Shown here: positions 7,593 through 16,922 of the stretch, one piece after another | Numbering within the stretch: position 1 is the first letter of the stretch | Layout: each line of letters starts with the position of its first letter | NCBI RefSeq assembly: GCF_017377855.1 | Contig: NZ_JAFREP010000020.1 | Span: 62,001-126,000 of the forward strand | Length of the DNA stretch: 64,000 nucleotides | Origin: Acanthopleuribacter pedis | Lineage (GTDB): Bacteria; Acidobacteriota; Holophagae; Acanthopleuribacterales; Acanthopleuribacteraceae | Direction of reading: 5' to 3' | Notes under the pieces: model-generated | Databases searched by the model: none | The model's input: only the letters and a program-made list of their open reading frames with translations | What the model was told of the DNA's origin: nothing | Position numbers and translations under genes: made by a program

Positions 7593-10247
7593 CTAACGGT
7601 ACTGAATGGCGAGGTTGTAGCTGACACTGTATCGGCTGTCGTTATAAACACGAACCCAATAGGTGCCGGCCGCGCCGTTGGTGTTGTAGTTGATTTGCGC
7701 GTTGTTCCCTGATTGTAGCGATGCCGCCACGATACGGCCACTCGGGCCCCACAGGTAAAGATCGGCGTCGCCGCTCCCGCGTCCGGTCAGGTCGACGTTA
7801 ATGGTCCCGCCGCCGACTTCGATGCGGTAATCGGTATAGCCGTAGCCGCCCAGTCGCCCGGAATCATTGTAGGTAACACCCACCTCGTAGCTTGCCAACA
7901 GGCGTGCGTCACGAAAATCACTGTAACCCCAAACCAACGCGTAATAGGTTCCGGCCGCGGGTTCTTCGAACACCATCACCTCGGCGTTGCCGGGTTGTTC
8001 GGAAGCCCATTGGTGGCTGAAGCGTTCGGGGCGTTGGTTGTAGGAGACAAACAATTCGCCGTCACCGGAACCACCGCTCAGGGAGAGCGTCAAGCGACGC
8101 GCGCCGGACGGAACATCAATTTTGAACCATTGCCCTTGGTTGGCGGCACCGGAAACAGTTACCGGGGTGCCGTTGACCAAGTCGCGATCCGGGATTTGGT
8201 AAGAAGCGGTCAGACCCATGCCGTTGTAGGCACTCCAAGCGTGGACGGCAAGGAAGTAATCGCCCGCCGTCGGATTAGCGATTTGGATGACCTCGTTGGT
8301 CGCGGGATCGGTTGATTTGGCCAAATACTGTTCGGTCGTGGCGCGTTGGTTGCGTTGCAGGTAAAGGTCGGCATCACCGGAGCCACCGCGGGTTTCGAAA
8401 CGCAGGTTCACCGCGCCGGAGGGAACCGACAATTTGTAGTAGGCCATGGTTTTGGCGGCGGCACGTAAGCCAACCAGTTCGGCGGGGTTACTCAGCGTAA
8501 CAACCTCGCCGGAACCGTCGCCACCGTCGCCACCGTCGCCACCGTCGCCACCGTCGCCACCACCGGCTCGGGTATCGGCCGACATGGCGATGCCCGGCGC
8601 GGAAATGTTAAATAAGGCAAAGCCGGAATCGGAGCCGTCGTAGTAGCGGCTGCCGGGCGTGGTGTCGGCATGCCACTGGTCCACGTTGCCCTCGTAGAAA
8701 AGGTGGGTATGGTGACCCATCGAGTAGTTTTGCGCCAACAGGGAGCCGGCGACATTGGAAGCCTCGACCACGGTCACGCCTTGGCGGGCGTTGGCCGAAC
8801 TATTGAGATCGTTACCACCGTTTCCTTGCGTGGTATCGATGTGTTGGATTAACAGGCCACCGGTCCAATCCTGACGCTGACCGTTCACACGCTGGGAGAG
8901 GCGCGGAATCATGCCGCGGTCCCAGCCGACCGGCGCACGGTTTTCGACCAGGAAGAATTCGTCGTTGCCCTTGCCGCCCTGAAACAGGACCGGCGTTTCG
9001 CGGTCGCGTAGCGCAGCGTCAAAGTCCAGTGATTCCCCGTCGGCGGGTTGGCGCGCCTGGCTCCACTGCAAGAAATAACGCGACCATGCGTCCATGGCAA
9101 CCGGCGTGGTGCCACCTCGTTCCCCGGGCTCGTAACCCCAAGAACCACCCGCCATTAGGGAAAAAATACCCATCCCGGCATTACCGCGATTGATGTCGTA
9201 GAGGTCGGGCAGACCGCACATCAAGTGGCCCAATTCGTGAGCGATCACACCCATCGGGTGAATGCCGTCATCATTGGTTAACTCGCCGTTAAGCGCCCAA
9301 GACGGCAGTTCCACACCGCCGGCCATCACATCGCCGCGACGCCAAGCGCTCCATTTATGTCCCCACACGTTGGGGGTTTTGGCGGTAGAGGCGGCGTCGT
9401 AGCCGGCGACAATGAAATAAACCACGGTTTCATCCAGGGTGAGACGACCGTCGCGGTTGTCGTCCATCGCGGCGAAATCCACGAACCGCGCGGCCTCGGC
9501 CAAAGCCGCGTTAATCCAACGGGTTTCAACCTGGTACTTTTGAGCGGCGCTCATGTTGGAGCGGCCGGTGTTGGGATGGTTGATGTTGTCGAGGCGAACC
9601 GACACAATGCCACGCGGTTGCCCGCCCTGGCGATGGGCGACGCCGCGGGTTTGGATCAAACCGAAGGAGTTGTCCTCGTAAAAGTTTTTGACCGTTTTGC
9701 GACCGGGCGTGTCGTCGAAAATGAGATCATCCCAATCCTGAGCCATGGTGTCGAAGCCTTGGTCGGCAAAGGCGACCCGGATAAACAAGAGATCGCGCGG
9801 GCCGGCCACCAACTCGGGATCGTATTTATGATGGGCGGCCCGTTCCATCGGCTGGACACCGTGGCCGTGATCCTCGGCTTGCGCCGCCGCGGTGGGAAAG
9901 TAAGACTGGCGCAGTTCCTTGTAGGAACGACCGGGGCGCAGGTGTTTCTGCACGCCGACCGGCACCTCTTGGTTGGGAAGGACTTCGATCCCGGAGGGTA
10001 TCAACCCGCCGCGTTTGCCGCGCGCGGCGTATTCCCAGCGCCCGGTTCGTTCGTTTTCTACAATGGTGAACCCGTCTTTTTCCAGGTAGTTCACCCATTC
10101 ATCGCCGACAATGCGCGCGGCAAAACGGCCGTTTTCCTCACCGAGCCAAACGACGGCGTCGGGGTTGGCCGGACCGGCCAAAGCGCTGGTCCAAAAAAAG
10201 CAAAGCACCAGAGCGCATATCAGCGCATAGATTGCAGTGATTCTCAT
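7593..10247 (-). CDS. Secreted M6-family metalloprotease with PPC domains
   Basis: 884 aa. A Sec signal peptide (ALICALVLCFFWTSALAG) precedes a propeptide-like region (VWLGEENGRFAARIVGDEW). The zinc protease domain holds HELGHLMCGLPDLYD near residue 340, the HExxHxxGxxD motif of immune-inhibitor-A-like M6 enzymes. After it comes a (Gly-Gly-Asp) linker made by a 9-bp tandem repeat. Three beta-rich prepeptidase C-terminal (PPC) domains follow, each with a GSGDADLYL or GSGDGELFV core, ending at IQYR. An exported protease for extracellular protein breakdown is the natural reading. It is followed by its own terminator and preceded by a gene-poor 955-bp gap. Confidence 0.93.
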   Translation of the reverse strand: MRITAIYALICALVLCFFWTSALAGPANPDAVVWLGEENGRFAARIVGDEWVNYLEKDGFTIVENERTGRWEYAARGKRGGLIPSGIEVLPNQEVPVGVQKHLRPGRSYKELRQSYFPTAAAQAEDHGHGVQPMERAAHHKYDPELVAGPRDLLFIRVAFADQGFDTMAQDWDDLIFDDTPGRKTVKNFYEDNSFGLIQTRGVAHRQGGQPRGIVSVRLDNINHPNTGRSNMSAAQKYQVETRWINAALAEAARFVDFAAMDDNRDGRLTLDETVVYFIVAGYDAASTAKTPNVWGHKWSAWRRGDVMAGGVELPSWALNGELTNDDGIHPMGVIAHELGHLMCGLPDLYDINRGNAGMGIFSLMAGGSWGYEPGERGGTTPVAMDAWSRYFLQWSQARQPADGESLDFDAALRDRETPVLFQGGKGNDEFFLVENRAPVGWDRGMIPRLSQRVNGQRQDWTGGLLIQHIDTTQGNGGNDLNSSANARQGVTVVEASNVAGSLLAQNYSMGHHTHLFYEGNVDQWHADTTPGSRYYDGSDSGFALFNISAPGIAMSADTRAGGGDGGDGGDGGDGGDGSGEVVTLSNPAELVGLRAAAKTMAYYKLSVPSGAVNLRFETRGGSGDADLYLQRNQRATTEQYLAKSTDPATNEVIQIANPTAGDYFLAVHAWSAYNGMGLTASYQIPDRDLVNGTPVTVSGAANQGQWFKIDVPSGARRLTLSLSGGSGDGELFVSYNQRPERFSHQWASEQPGNAEVMVFEEPAAGTYYALVWGYSDFRDARLLASYEVGVTYNDSGRLGGYGYTDYRIEVGGGTINVDLTGRGSGDADLYLWGPSGRIVAASLQSGNNAQINYNTNGAAGTYWVRVYNDSRYSVSYNLAIQYR
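8517..8561. repeat. 9-bp coding microsatellite (Gly-Gly-Asp linker)
   Basis: Five tandem copies of GTCGCCACC on the plus strand, encoding a GDGGDGGDG linker between the catalytic and PPC domains of the M6 protease. Copy-number change keeps the frame and only alters linker length. Confidence 0.85.
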
Positions 10248-11202
10248 TCTATTTTCTCCTCATCTGTGACTCATCACAAAAGACGCGGCTGGGGCGAGGC
10301 CGGAAGAAGGCAGACGAAAGGTTGCCCGGCCGTCCCAGTAATCCTGATTCACAATGCGCTATCAAAAATAAGATAGTATGATTGACGGCATCATAAAAGA
10401 TGATGAATAGACATACAGGATCCCAGCCGCGATTGATTTATTGAAAACACCGCCACCCGTCGCAAGACACGACGCATCGCTGGGCGTCACCGGGTGAACC
10501 CAATAAAGGGTTCACCGCAAACCAAAAGAACGCGATAACGCGGGTAACCTGGTTTGCGCCAAAGGCGGGCGACGGTATTTTCAAACATTTTGCCGGCAGC
10601 AGAATGTCCCGTTTGTGATGATTGAATTCAATGGTAGTGGAACAGGTAACGAATGCAAGTCCATGAGCTTCCGATCATTCGGTAGACAAAAGCCCTCCAT
10701 CCGTTCCAATCGCGACAACAACCAAAAAAGCAAGAAGGCACCCGGGGAATTCATGAATGGTTTCCCTTGTTATAAAACAATGAATAAAGGTGCATCATCT
10801 TGAAATATTGCTTGTTATCAAGCAGAGCAAAAACCGCAATACAATACATGAATACGCCGTAAAAAGGACGTTCATATAGGGTTTTAGAAGGAGCAACTGG
10901 CACGCTCCTTATTGCAACGATTATCCTAGCCAGTCCCTATTCGGTTTGCAAAGGAACCCTGCGCAAATGTCAACTAAATCACAGCGGTTCCGGTCTTTCC
11001 GCGCCGGCGAACGTCATCTACCACGTGAAAAAGCATCGTCCCCAACAAGCCCACAAACAACTAGATACAATAACCTTACAGACAAATCAACCCCAACGTC
11101 CGTAATCATATTCCAGGGAAACGATCCCCTAACAGGCCTTTTTCAGTTGTGATGCAAAACAACTCACAACCAAGACCACCCGTGCCGCCCTCACCTTTAT
11201 GG
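10248..11202. other. Gene-poor gap of 955 bp
   Basis: Between the divergently placed protease start and the end of the HNH gene I find no ORF with a ribosome-binding site or recognisable product. The short ORFs at 10615 and 10946 have biased, low-complexity compositions and look accidental. The segment is more AT-rich than the genes around it. The protease promoter must lie at its left end, but I cannot pick convincing hexamers. Confidence 0.5.
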
Positions 11203-12273
11203 CTACCACACACCCAGCAGACGATCATCTTGAACGAAAAACATGCACTGATCAGCGCTTCGATCAAGGGTTACCCTACATCGATCAAAAACAAGAATTA
11301 ACTCCCGGTCCAGCACTTCAAAATCCACCAACCTGCTTTCGCTTAATTTGGACGCCGTATCGGCAAGCGCAATTCGTCGGGAAAAACGACACAAATAAAG
11401 GAGGCTGCCGTCCTCGAATGTCAAACATAGCTCTCCCAATTCAACAGCAACCTGGTCCAGGACCTTAAATAAAAGTTCTCGCAGTAGCGCCTCGTCATCC
11501 CGAACGACTTTAACCCAATCTGCAATTTCGCCGGCGCGAGCCAGGGCATCGGAAAGGTCCCAATCAAGCATATTCCTACGCCAAAGAAGCAGCAGAAAAC
11601 TCAGAACGGAATGATTTCGTTCCAACATACTCTCGCGAAGGTCCGCCATTTTTCCGGAATCGCCGGCCAACTTCGCCTTTGCATATTCTTTGATCGCCGC
11701 AACACAGGTTCTAAAGTGGATTTTGCGTGCCTTTTCTCTTCGGTTCAGCTCAAGAGTTCCAAGTGTTAGCCGAGCGCGTTCCTGATCATGCCTACTTATA
11801 TCGCGACGAATCACCAACTTCCCGGTTTTGGGAGAAAAAAAGAAGTAGTCCAATGCATCCTCAATATAAGGATTAAGCAACAACGGCGTACCTGAATCCA
11901 AAGGAAAGGCATCGCCTTTGGCGGCATTACAAGGACCACAAGCGCCAACGTAGTTGTCCCACAAGAAACACCGCTCAGAATACCGCGATCTTGGGTAGAA
12001 GTGGTCTACCTGCGAAAGTTCATTCGACTCACAATAACTCCAATTACCACCGGCGGAAAACTTCAGCCGTTTTAAGATTTCCTGATCCGCTTTCGTGCGT
12101 CCCCGGTTTCGCCAGAGACGTTCCGCCTTTTCATCCGTCTCCGTCAGTTCAACCTCGCCTCCTGAACGGTCGGTATAGGTCAAGGTCATCGAAGAATCGA
12201 CAACTTTCGTATGTCTGCCGGATAAAACATTTTGGGTATGTTTGGAGAGTGAGAGGCGGTGAAGTTTGTTCAT
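11203..12273 (-). CDS. ptuB-like: HNH endonuclease, PtuB-like (Septu-type defence)
   Basis: 356 aa. The HNH core is near residues 80-125: QVDHFYPRSRYSE, LWDNYVGACGPCNAAKGD and then LLNPYIEDALDYFF, an arrangement typical of PtuB/TIGR02646-type nucleases. The first zinc-binding pair is incomplete (SYCES in place of CxxC), while CGPC is intact. The remaining 230 residues are helical and unassigned. Its ATG overlaps the stop of the ATPase gene by 4 bp (ATGA), and the AGGAG of its ribosome site lies inside the ATPase gene, so the two are translationally coupled. No reverse transcriptase is nearby, so this is not a retron. Nuclease call strong; Septu assignment is inference from pairing. Confidence 0.8.
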   Translation of the reverse strand: MNKLHRLSLSKHTQNVLSGRHTKVVDSSMTLTYTDRSGGEVELTETDEKAERLWRNRGRTKADQEILKRLKFSAGGNWSYCESNELSQVDHFYPRSRYSERCFLWDNYVGACGPCNAAKGDAFPLDSGTPLLLNPYIEDALDYFFFSPKTGKLVIRRDISRHDQERARLTLGTLELNRREKARKIHFRTCVAAIKEYAKAKLAGDSGKMADLRESMLERNHSVLSFLLLLWRRNMLDWDLSDALARAGEIADWVKVVRDDEALLRELLFKVLDQVAVELGELCLTFEDGSLLYLCRFSRRIALADTASKLSESRLVDFEVLDRELILVFDRCRVTLDRSADQCMFFVQDDRLLGVW

Positions 12274-13517
12274 CGCTCCTGTAACCCCAGGGGTAATCGT
12301 GCTTGAAGCCGATTGAAGGCCTCACGCTTCTCCCGGCGTGCCTCCGGGCTCAGGTCTTCATAAAGCAGTGCTGCTTCCAGTTCAGCGAACCGGGTTCTTA
12401 ATGCTTCAGCATGATCCGCATGGGCAAAGGGCAAACCAAAGAGATCCGAGGTCGCCGCATCGGCCGTGTTTCCATTGACTACGATGTCGAATTGGTCGGC
12501 TGCTAAATGAGCGACAGGCGCACCGGAGTCGGGATCTGGAAGGCGAATGATGCCCCGCGAATCCGCGGCCTGGCAAACAAAAGGACTGTGGGTTGTGACC
12601 AAGAACTGAATTTTGGGAAAGTGCTTTTTTAGCCAAAATCCGATCTCCCGTTGCCAGGACAAATGGAGATGGGTTTCTACTTCATCAATAAGGACAATCC
12701 CCTCGCGGTAGCTCACCGGATAGGGCTTTCCCTCGCTTTTTAGCATGCGAAAATCTAAATCACCAAAGGACCGGACAATGTGCCGCAAGATATCAACCAC
12801 AAGGGCGGCAACCGCTTTGTAACCGTCGCTTAGTTGCTCCAATGTCGTGACTTGATCGCCACTTCTCACCTTGAGGCCTTCAGCGTCCACATCCAGTACG
12901 GACACACCCGTCGGGAACAAACCATCACTCAAAATTTGGATCGATTGGTCTTTCAATTTTTGAAAACGTCCGCGCCGGTCGCCTTTTAGGCTCCGGTAAT
13001 CAACCTCTCGCAACCAGGTTATCGCGTCAGTTAGCGCGGCATCGTTGCGAAAAAGTGTCTGTAAACGATCAGCCCAAAACCGGGACTTAGCAAAAGAAAG
13101 GGCGTCACCGCTACGCTCGTTCAACCGGCGATAAGGGCCGTATCCCAAAAGAAGACAACCTGGCTCTTCGAGATATTCAATACCTTGGAGGCCTCGATCA
13201 TCTTTTCGAAACTGTTCGCTCCAGTGAAGCCGACAGGTCAAATCCATTGCATCGGTCTGATCCGTTTTGCCTTTTTCCAGGAAAAGCGAGCCGGTCCAAC
13301 GCGCTTGACCATGGCGGCGCAATGCGGCTGGGTCAAAGAGGCCTTCCCCAAAACCAGTTACCAAGGCAGCCATCGCTTGGAGCAACGTCGACTTTCCCGA
13401 CCCATTGCGACCGGCAAAAACCGTCCAGCCGGCATATTCACCGTCGGCTCTCGCCAGGTCGAGTTCTACCGACGAAAAACAGCGAAAGTCCTTGAGTTCT
13501 AGCTTGCGAATATACAC
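12270..13517 (-). CDS. ptuA-like: AAA/ABC-type ATPase, PtuA-like (Septu-type defence)
   Basis: 415 aa, start GTG 13517 with TGAGG upstream. It is an SMC/RecF-like ATPase: KLELKDFRCFSSVELDL at the N-terminus, Walker A GRNGSGKST near residue 36, signature-like LEQLSDGYKAVAALV, Walker B GIVLIDEVETHLHLSWQ and the switch TTHSPFV. This AAA_15/AAA_21 type is found in PtuA, the ATPase of Septu, which forms a complex with the HNH partner. No TOPRIM domain is seen, which argues against an OLD/Gabija nuclease. It is first in a two-gene operon with the HNH gene. The anti-phage role is inferred from architecture. Confidence 0.85.
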   Translation of the reverse strand: MYIRKLELKDFRCFSSVELDLARADGEYAGWTVFAGRNGSGKSTLLQAMAALVTGFGEGLFDPAALRRHGQARWTGSLFLEKGKTDQTDAMDLTCRLHWSEQFRKDDRGLQGIEYLEEPGCLLLGYGPYRRLNERSGDALSFAKSRFWADRLQTLFRNDAALTDAITWLREVDYRSLKGDRRGRFQKLKDQSIQILSDGLFPTGVSVLDVDAEGLKVRSGDQVTTLEQLSDGYKAVAALVVDILRHIVRSFGDLDFRMLKSEGKPYPVSYREGIVLIDEVETHLHLSWQREIGFWLKKHFPKIQFLVTTHSPFVCQAADSRGIIRLPDPDSGAPVAHLAADQFDIVVNGNTADAATSDLFGLPFAHADHAEALRTRFAELEAALLYEDLSPEARREKREAFNRLQARLPLGLQER

Positions 13518-13659
13518 AGCAACGCCTCACATAGGGGATCTTGGTCACTTAACCACGAACCGTTTTTTGGAGACAAGATCTTTCTAACGAAGTTTTTTAC
13601 GCATTTCACTGCTTCAAAAGAAACCTGAAACCCCCATTAAAACGTAGGAAACACCAAGG

Positions 13660-14346
13660 ATGAACCAAAACACACAAAAACGGGGGGTTTCCATGGTGAC
13701 GCGACGGCATTGGCTTAAGGGTGTGGCGGGTGTTCTGGGCGGCGGGTTAGCCGCAAATGTGGCGGCGGATTGTCCGATCACCCCGCGCATGGGGCCCGGC
13801 CCCTTTTATCCCGCGGTTACCATTCCCAAGTTGGTCGATTTAACCCAGGGCGGCAAAGCGGCGGGCGAACCCACCTTTGTTTTTGGCCAGGTGTTGGACC
13901 GCGATTGCAAGCCGATCTTCGGCGCGGCCGTGGAGATTTGGCAATGCGACAACAACGGCCGCTACCGGCAGGACGCAACACCCGGCGACAGCCACGATCC
14001 CGGCTTTGCTTATTTCGCCCACGCGATTACCGACCAACAGGGCGCCTACTTCTTCAAAACCATTTTGCCGGTACGTTACGGCAGTCCCGGTTTCAGCCGC
14101 GCGCCCCACATCCATTACAAGGTCCACAAAAACGGCTTCCGCCAACTGGTAACCGAAATGCATTTCGCGGGTGATCGCTTCGCGGCGGTACGCGATCAGG
14201 ATCCCGTGCTCGACTCGGTGCCGCGGGCCCAACGCGCCGCGCTGATCGCCGCCGAGGTCGATATCGCCACCATTCCCCAACTGAAACCCCACGCGGACGG
14301 CAAAAGCCCCTGCCGCCGCTTCGATCTGATTCTGGATAAGGCGTAA
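13660..14346 (+). CDS. Exported intradiol ring-cleavage dioxygenase-like protein
   Basis: 228 aa. The N-terminus has a Tat-like signal (TRRHWLKGVAGVLGGGLAA); translation may begin at ATG 13660 or 13693. The mature part matches the intradiol dioxygenase fold of protocatechuate 3,4-dioxygenases: GPGPFYP, VEIWQCDNNGRYRQ with the first iron-ligand Tyr, and RAPHIHYKV holding the His ligands, then TEMHFAGD. Such enzymes use Fe(III) to open catechol-type rings between the two hydroxyls. It stands alone, not in an aromatic-degradation operon, so the substrate is unknown. An 8-T run follows the stop but without a good stem. Confidence 0.88.
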   Translation: MNQNTQKRGVSMVTRRHWLKGVAGVLGGGLAANVAADCPITPRMGPGPFYPAVTIPKLVDLTQGGKAAGEPTFVFGQVLDRDCKPIFGAAVEIWQCDNNGRYRQDATPGDSHDPGFAYFAHAITDQQGAYFFKTILPVRYGSPGFSRAPHIHYKVHKNGFRQLVTEMHFAGDRFAAVRDQDPVLDSVPRAQRAALIAAEVDIATIPQLKPHADGKSPCRRFDLILDKA

Positions 14347-15024
14347 GGCGCTTTTTTTTTACGAACGAAGTCCCAAATAAGCCGACAACTCAGACTTCAC
14401 CAAGACAAAAGTCGCTTCGCGGGTCCTGCATTTTTCAAAATGATGGTTCCACCATTTAGTGAACCGATGATCGCGCGCGCTACGCGGGAGTGATTCCCAC
14501 GGCCAAGGGCCACCAACTTGGCTACCTGCCGGCGACAGGCATGCACCACACCGGAAAGCCTGCGCACCATTCGGGATTTGGCGGCATGCCTCAACGGCGC
14601 TTGCCCGGAAGGCCCCTGCCAGGCGCAATAGGCACACCCAAGACCATCCAACCACGGCTTTCCCTGAAAAACATTTCGGGGAAAGCCGTTTTCGGTTACC
14701 GAGGTCACCTTTTCAAAACTCGGCGATTGCCGCACAACAGCAAGTACTTGAGTCCGTCTTATTTTCCGTGTTTTAATGCGATCTTCAGGGCAGCAGAACT
14801 GCTCCCCCCCCGCTTGCCACCAGGGTTTTTTCGGTTTTTTGCCGTCATTTCGGCACTATCTAAACGACAACATCCTTCTTTCCTCGCGCTAATTCACGCG
14901 CATTCGGCCTTCTTTCGCCACCGATTAACAACAAAAAGCAAAGGTAAGTTAGGGAATCACAAACACGAACCACATCGCGTTCTGTAGAATAGGGTTCACC
15001 CACACCACATGAGGAGTCGACTGC
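14347..15024. other. Intergenic region, no gene recognised
   Basis: 678 bp between two plus-strand genes. Overlapping minus-strand ORFs (14359-14735) have no ribosome site and no family resemblance. The only clear structure is the hairpin at 14656-14689. Confidence 0.45.
14656..14693. terminator. Hairpin with short T-run
   Basis: CGGCTTTCCC pairs with GGGAAAGCCG across a 14-nt loop, followed by TTTTCGG. It is more than 300 bp from the dioxygenase stop, so it may end a short unannotated transcript or be a repeat fragment. Confidence 0.45.
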
Positions 15025-15027
15025 TTG

Positions 15028-15657
15028 ATGTCGCAATCACCGAGTTCATCGCACAATTTCTTGGAAGATACCGGAATCCATCGCCTAAAACCCCCGGCCG
15101 CGCCACTGCGCTTGAAGACCGTTAGCCTGTGCGCCCTGCTGGCCTTTTCCTTGTGCATCAACCTCTTGCTTATCAGCGACTTTAGCAGCCTTCGTTCCGA
15201 CCCCCCGCCCCTTCCCGGCGAAAACCCGTTTGCCAAAGCTTCCTTTAGCTTGACCCCGGCGGCGGGCGCGGAACACGGCCGTGAAGAACCCGAACTCGCC
15301 TTGTACATGAGCCACATGCAGCGTTACACCCAGAAGCTGGGATTGGCGATTGCCGCACAAAACCAGCCCCTGGCCACTTTTTACCAACACGAGCTGGAAG
15401 AAAACCTGGAGACGGTGATCGACGAGGTAACGACCTATGACGGCATGCCCATCGCCCAACCCGCCAAGGTGATGACCCTGCCCCACGTTGAGGAACTGGA
15501 AGCGCGCATCAAGAAAGGCGACTGGGCCGGCAGCAAGGTAGCCTTTAAGAATTTGGTTAAATCCTGCAACATGTGCCACGAACAAACCAAGCACGGTTTC
15601 ATCAAAATCACGGACAACACCGATCACAACCCGTTCAATCAGGACTTCACACCCTAA
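15028..15657 (+). CDS. Membrane-anchored monoheme cytochrome-c-like protein
   Basis: 209 aa from ATG 15028 (TTG at 15025 is the alternative; GAGGAG lies 10-15 bp before). One N-terminal membrane helix (SLCALLAFSLCINLLLI) is preceded by a cytosolic Pro-rich tail, so the main body is periplasmic. Near the C-terminus is one heme c attachment motif, CNMCH, and HMQRYTQKLGLAIAAQN could provide a distal ligand region. The mostly helical body recalls small cytochrome c'-like or sensor-type heme proteins. The neighbours give no pathway. Confidence 0.7.
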   Translation: MSQSPSSSHNFLEDTGIHRLKPPAAPLRLKTVSLCALLAFSLCINLLLISDFSSLRSDPPPLPGENPFAKASFSLTPAAGAEHGREEPELALYMSHMQRYTQKLGLAIAAQNQPLATFYQHELEENLETVIDEVTTYDGMPIAQPAKVMTLPHVEELEARIKKGDWAGSKVAFKNLVKSCNMCHEQTKHGFIKITDNTDHNPFNQDFTP

Positions 15658-15690
15658 GAAGCGGAAATCGGGACAGAAAAGAAGCGCCCA

Positions 15691-15720
15691 GGGACAGCCC
15701 CCTGTAAACGAATGACTTAA
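15691..15720. repeat. GGGACAG...CCTGTAAACGA motif, copy 1
   Basis: The stretch GGGACAGCCCCCTGTAAACG followed by AATGACTTAA matches the motifs at 15905 and 16387. Motifs of this type often flank REP-associated transposase sites, though no transposase is present here. Confidence 0.5.
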
Positions 15721-15795
15721 ATGTTTCTTACCCCAGCAACACCGTAATAACCGGTTTTTTTTGCGAAACACGTCGTAGGGTAACGATCAAGTGAG

Positions 15796-15892
15796 GCCCA
15801 CGTTGGCAACCTCTGGGAAAAAGAGCGTTGGGTCCGCGGCCGTGCAGGCCTTCCACCGCGCATCCTTGACACGGGTGGGGCCGACCCGCTTA
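15796..15892. repeat. 97-bp direct repeat, copy 1
   Basis: Identical over 97 bp to 16004-16100. The reverse strand is open in two frames, but no complete gene is present. It lies between two GGGACAG-type motifs, so this looks like a duplicated fragment of a decayed mobile element. Confidence 0.9.
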
Positions 15893-15904
15893 AAGGAACA
15901 TTCT

Positions 15905-15933
15905 GGGACGGACACCTGTAAACAACTGACCTT
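15905..15933. repeat. GGGACGGACACCTGTAAAC motif, copy 2
   Basis: Second copy of the motif, directly after the first 97-bp repeat. It keeps GACACCTGTAAAC and the CAACTGAC tail. Confidence 0.5.
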
Positions 15934-16003
15934 GCGAATGTTGCCTCCAGACTTCGATACCGGGTAAATTGGATTACGCACCATTCGCTAACCTTCAAGC
16001 CAA

Positions 16004-16100
16004 GCCCACGTTGGCAACCTCTGGGAAAAAGAGCGTTGGGTCCGCGGCCGTGCAGGCCTTCCACCGCGCATCCTTGACACGGGTGGGGCCGACCCGCTTA
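16004..16100. repeat. 97-bp direct repeat, copy 2
   Basis: Perfect copy of 15796-15892, 111 bp downstream of it. Lack of any mismatch in noncoding DNA implies a recent duplication or gene conversion. Confidence 0.9.
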
Positions 16101-16200
16101 GAAATCTCACGGCCGACGGAAAGACTGATGTTGATGAAGCCTTCGCCCCGCCGACCGACATCGAGTTTAGCGCGTCACCACCCGCGTCAAGGACCGCTCC

Positions 16201-16260
16201 GCCAAAAAATCGGGACCTCCCAACCGAGCAAGCTCGGTCGGGTCCCTCCAATTTTTTGGC
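16201..16260. repeat. 60-bp imperfect inverted repeat
   Basis: GCCAAAAAAT at the left and ATTTTTTGGC at the right end enclose GGGACC/GGTCCC and ACCGAGC/GCTCGGT arms around a 2-nt loop. A long cruciform-forming hairpin, probably part of the same decayed mobile element as the 97-bp repeats. Confidence 0.7.
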
Positions 16261-16357
16261 TCCGCTTGCGCTGCATGGGTCACGATCCGGCCTTCTGGAA
16301 TCCTGATGTTTTGCATCAAACCATGCGAAACAACAACGCTGAGAACACCCGAACATA

Positions 16358-16416
16358 GGGACAGGGGACACGGGGACAGGGGACGCGGGGACAGACACCT
16401 GTAAACGACTGCTTTT
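16358..16416. repeat. GGGGACAG tandem tract and motif copy 3
   Basis: A run of GGGGACA-type units (16361-16396) leads into GGGGACAGACACCTGTAAAC and GACTGC. This is the best-conserved of the three motifs and may mark the right end of the decayed element spanning about 15690-16416. Confidence 0.55.
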
Positions 16417-16922
16417 ATAAATCTTGGCCGATCACCGCCAGGTTCAAGCGTTTTCGGATCAACGAAGCGACGGCATCATCCCATGCGCGATCCATCACAA
16501 CAGGGAAACACCGCCCATCGCCATCCTCAATTCATCCTCCCATCCTGCTGAGAAATGACGGATACCAAGCCCAGCCCAACGGTCATGACGCATTCCTAGG
16601 CCCAGCCCAACCAAAAATAGGACACCAAACCCAACAAAACAGCCCATCCTGATCAACAACATCCACCGCGGGTTTTGCGCTAGAATGTGAGCGCTGTTGT
16701 GATGCGGCGGGCCGGCACGAACCCAATCCAGGTTTTCACCGCCCCTTTTTCCAGCCGAGCCTACCCCTTGTAGGGATTACGGGTGAGGCGGGTTTGCGGT
16801 AGAAAAACCGCCCGCGCATCCGGTCGTCCGCCATGGCTTATCCCTTGCCTGTTTCCGTTTTTTCCGCCCCGGACGACCCCGTTTTTGATGGTTCCAATTA
16901 ACACGATCCGGAGGAAGGATTC

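Noticed and set aside
9357..10376. 339-aa plus-strand ORF
   Set aside because: Antisense to the M6 protease gene, which has clear motifs; typical GC-rich shadow frame.
10615..11152. Small ORFs of 62 and 68 aa
   Set aside because: No ribosome site, low-complexity composition, no recognisable product.
11203..13517. Retron with PtuAB effectors
   Set aside because: No reverse transcriptase gene or msr/msd-like RNA seen on either side.
14359..14735. Minus-strand ORFs of 98 and 112 aa
   Set aside because: Overlapping frames, no ribosome site; the region also contains a hairpin and looks noncoding.
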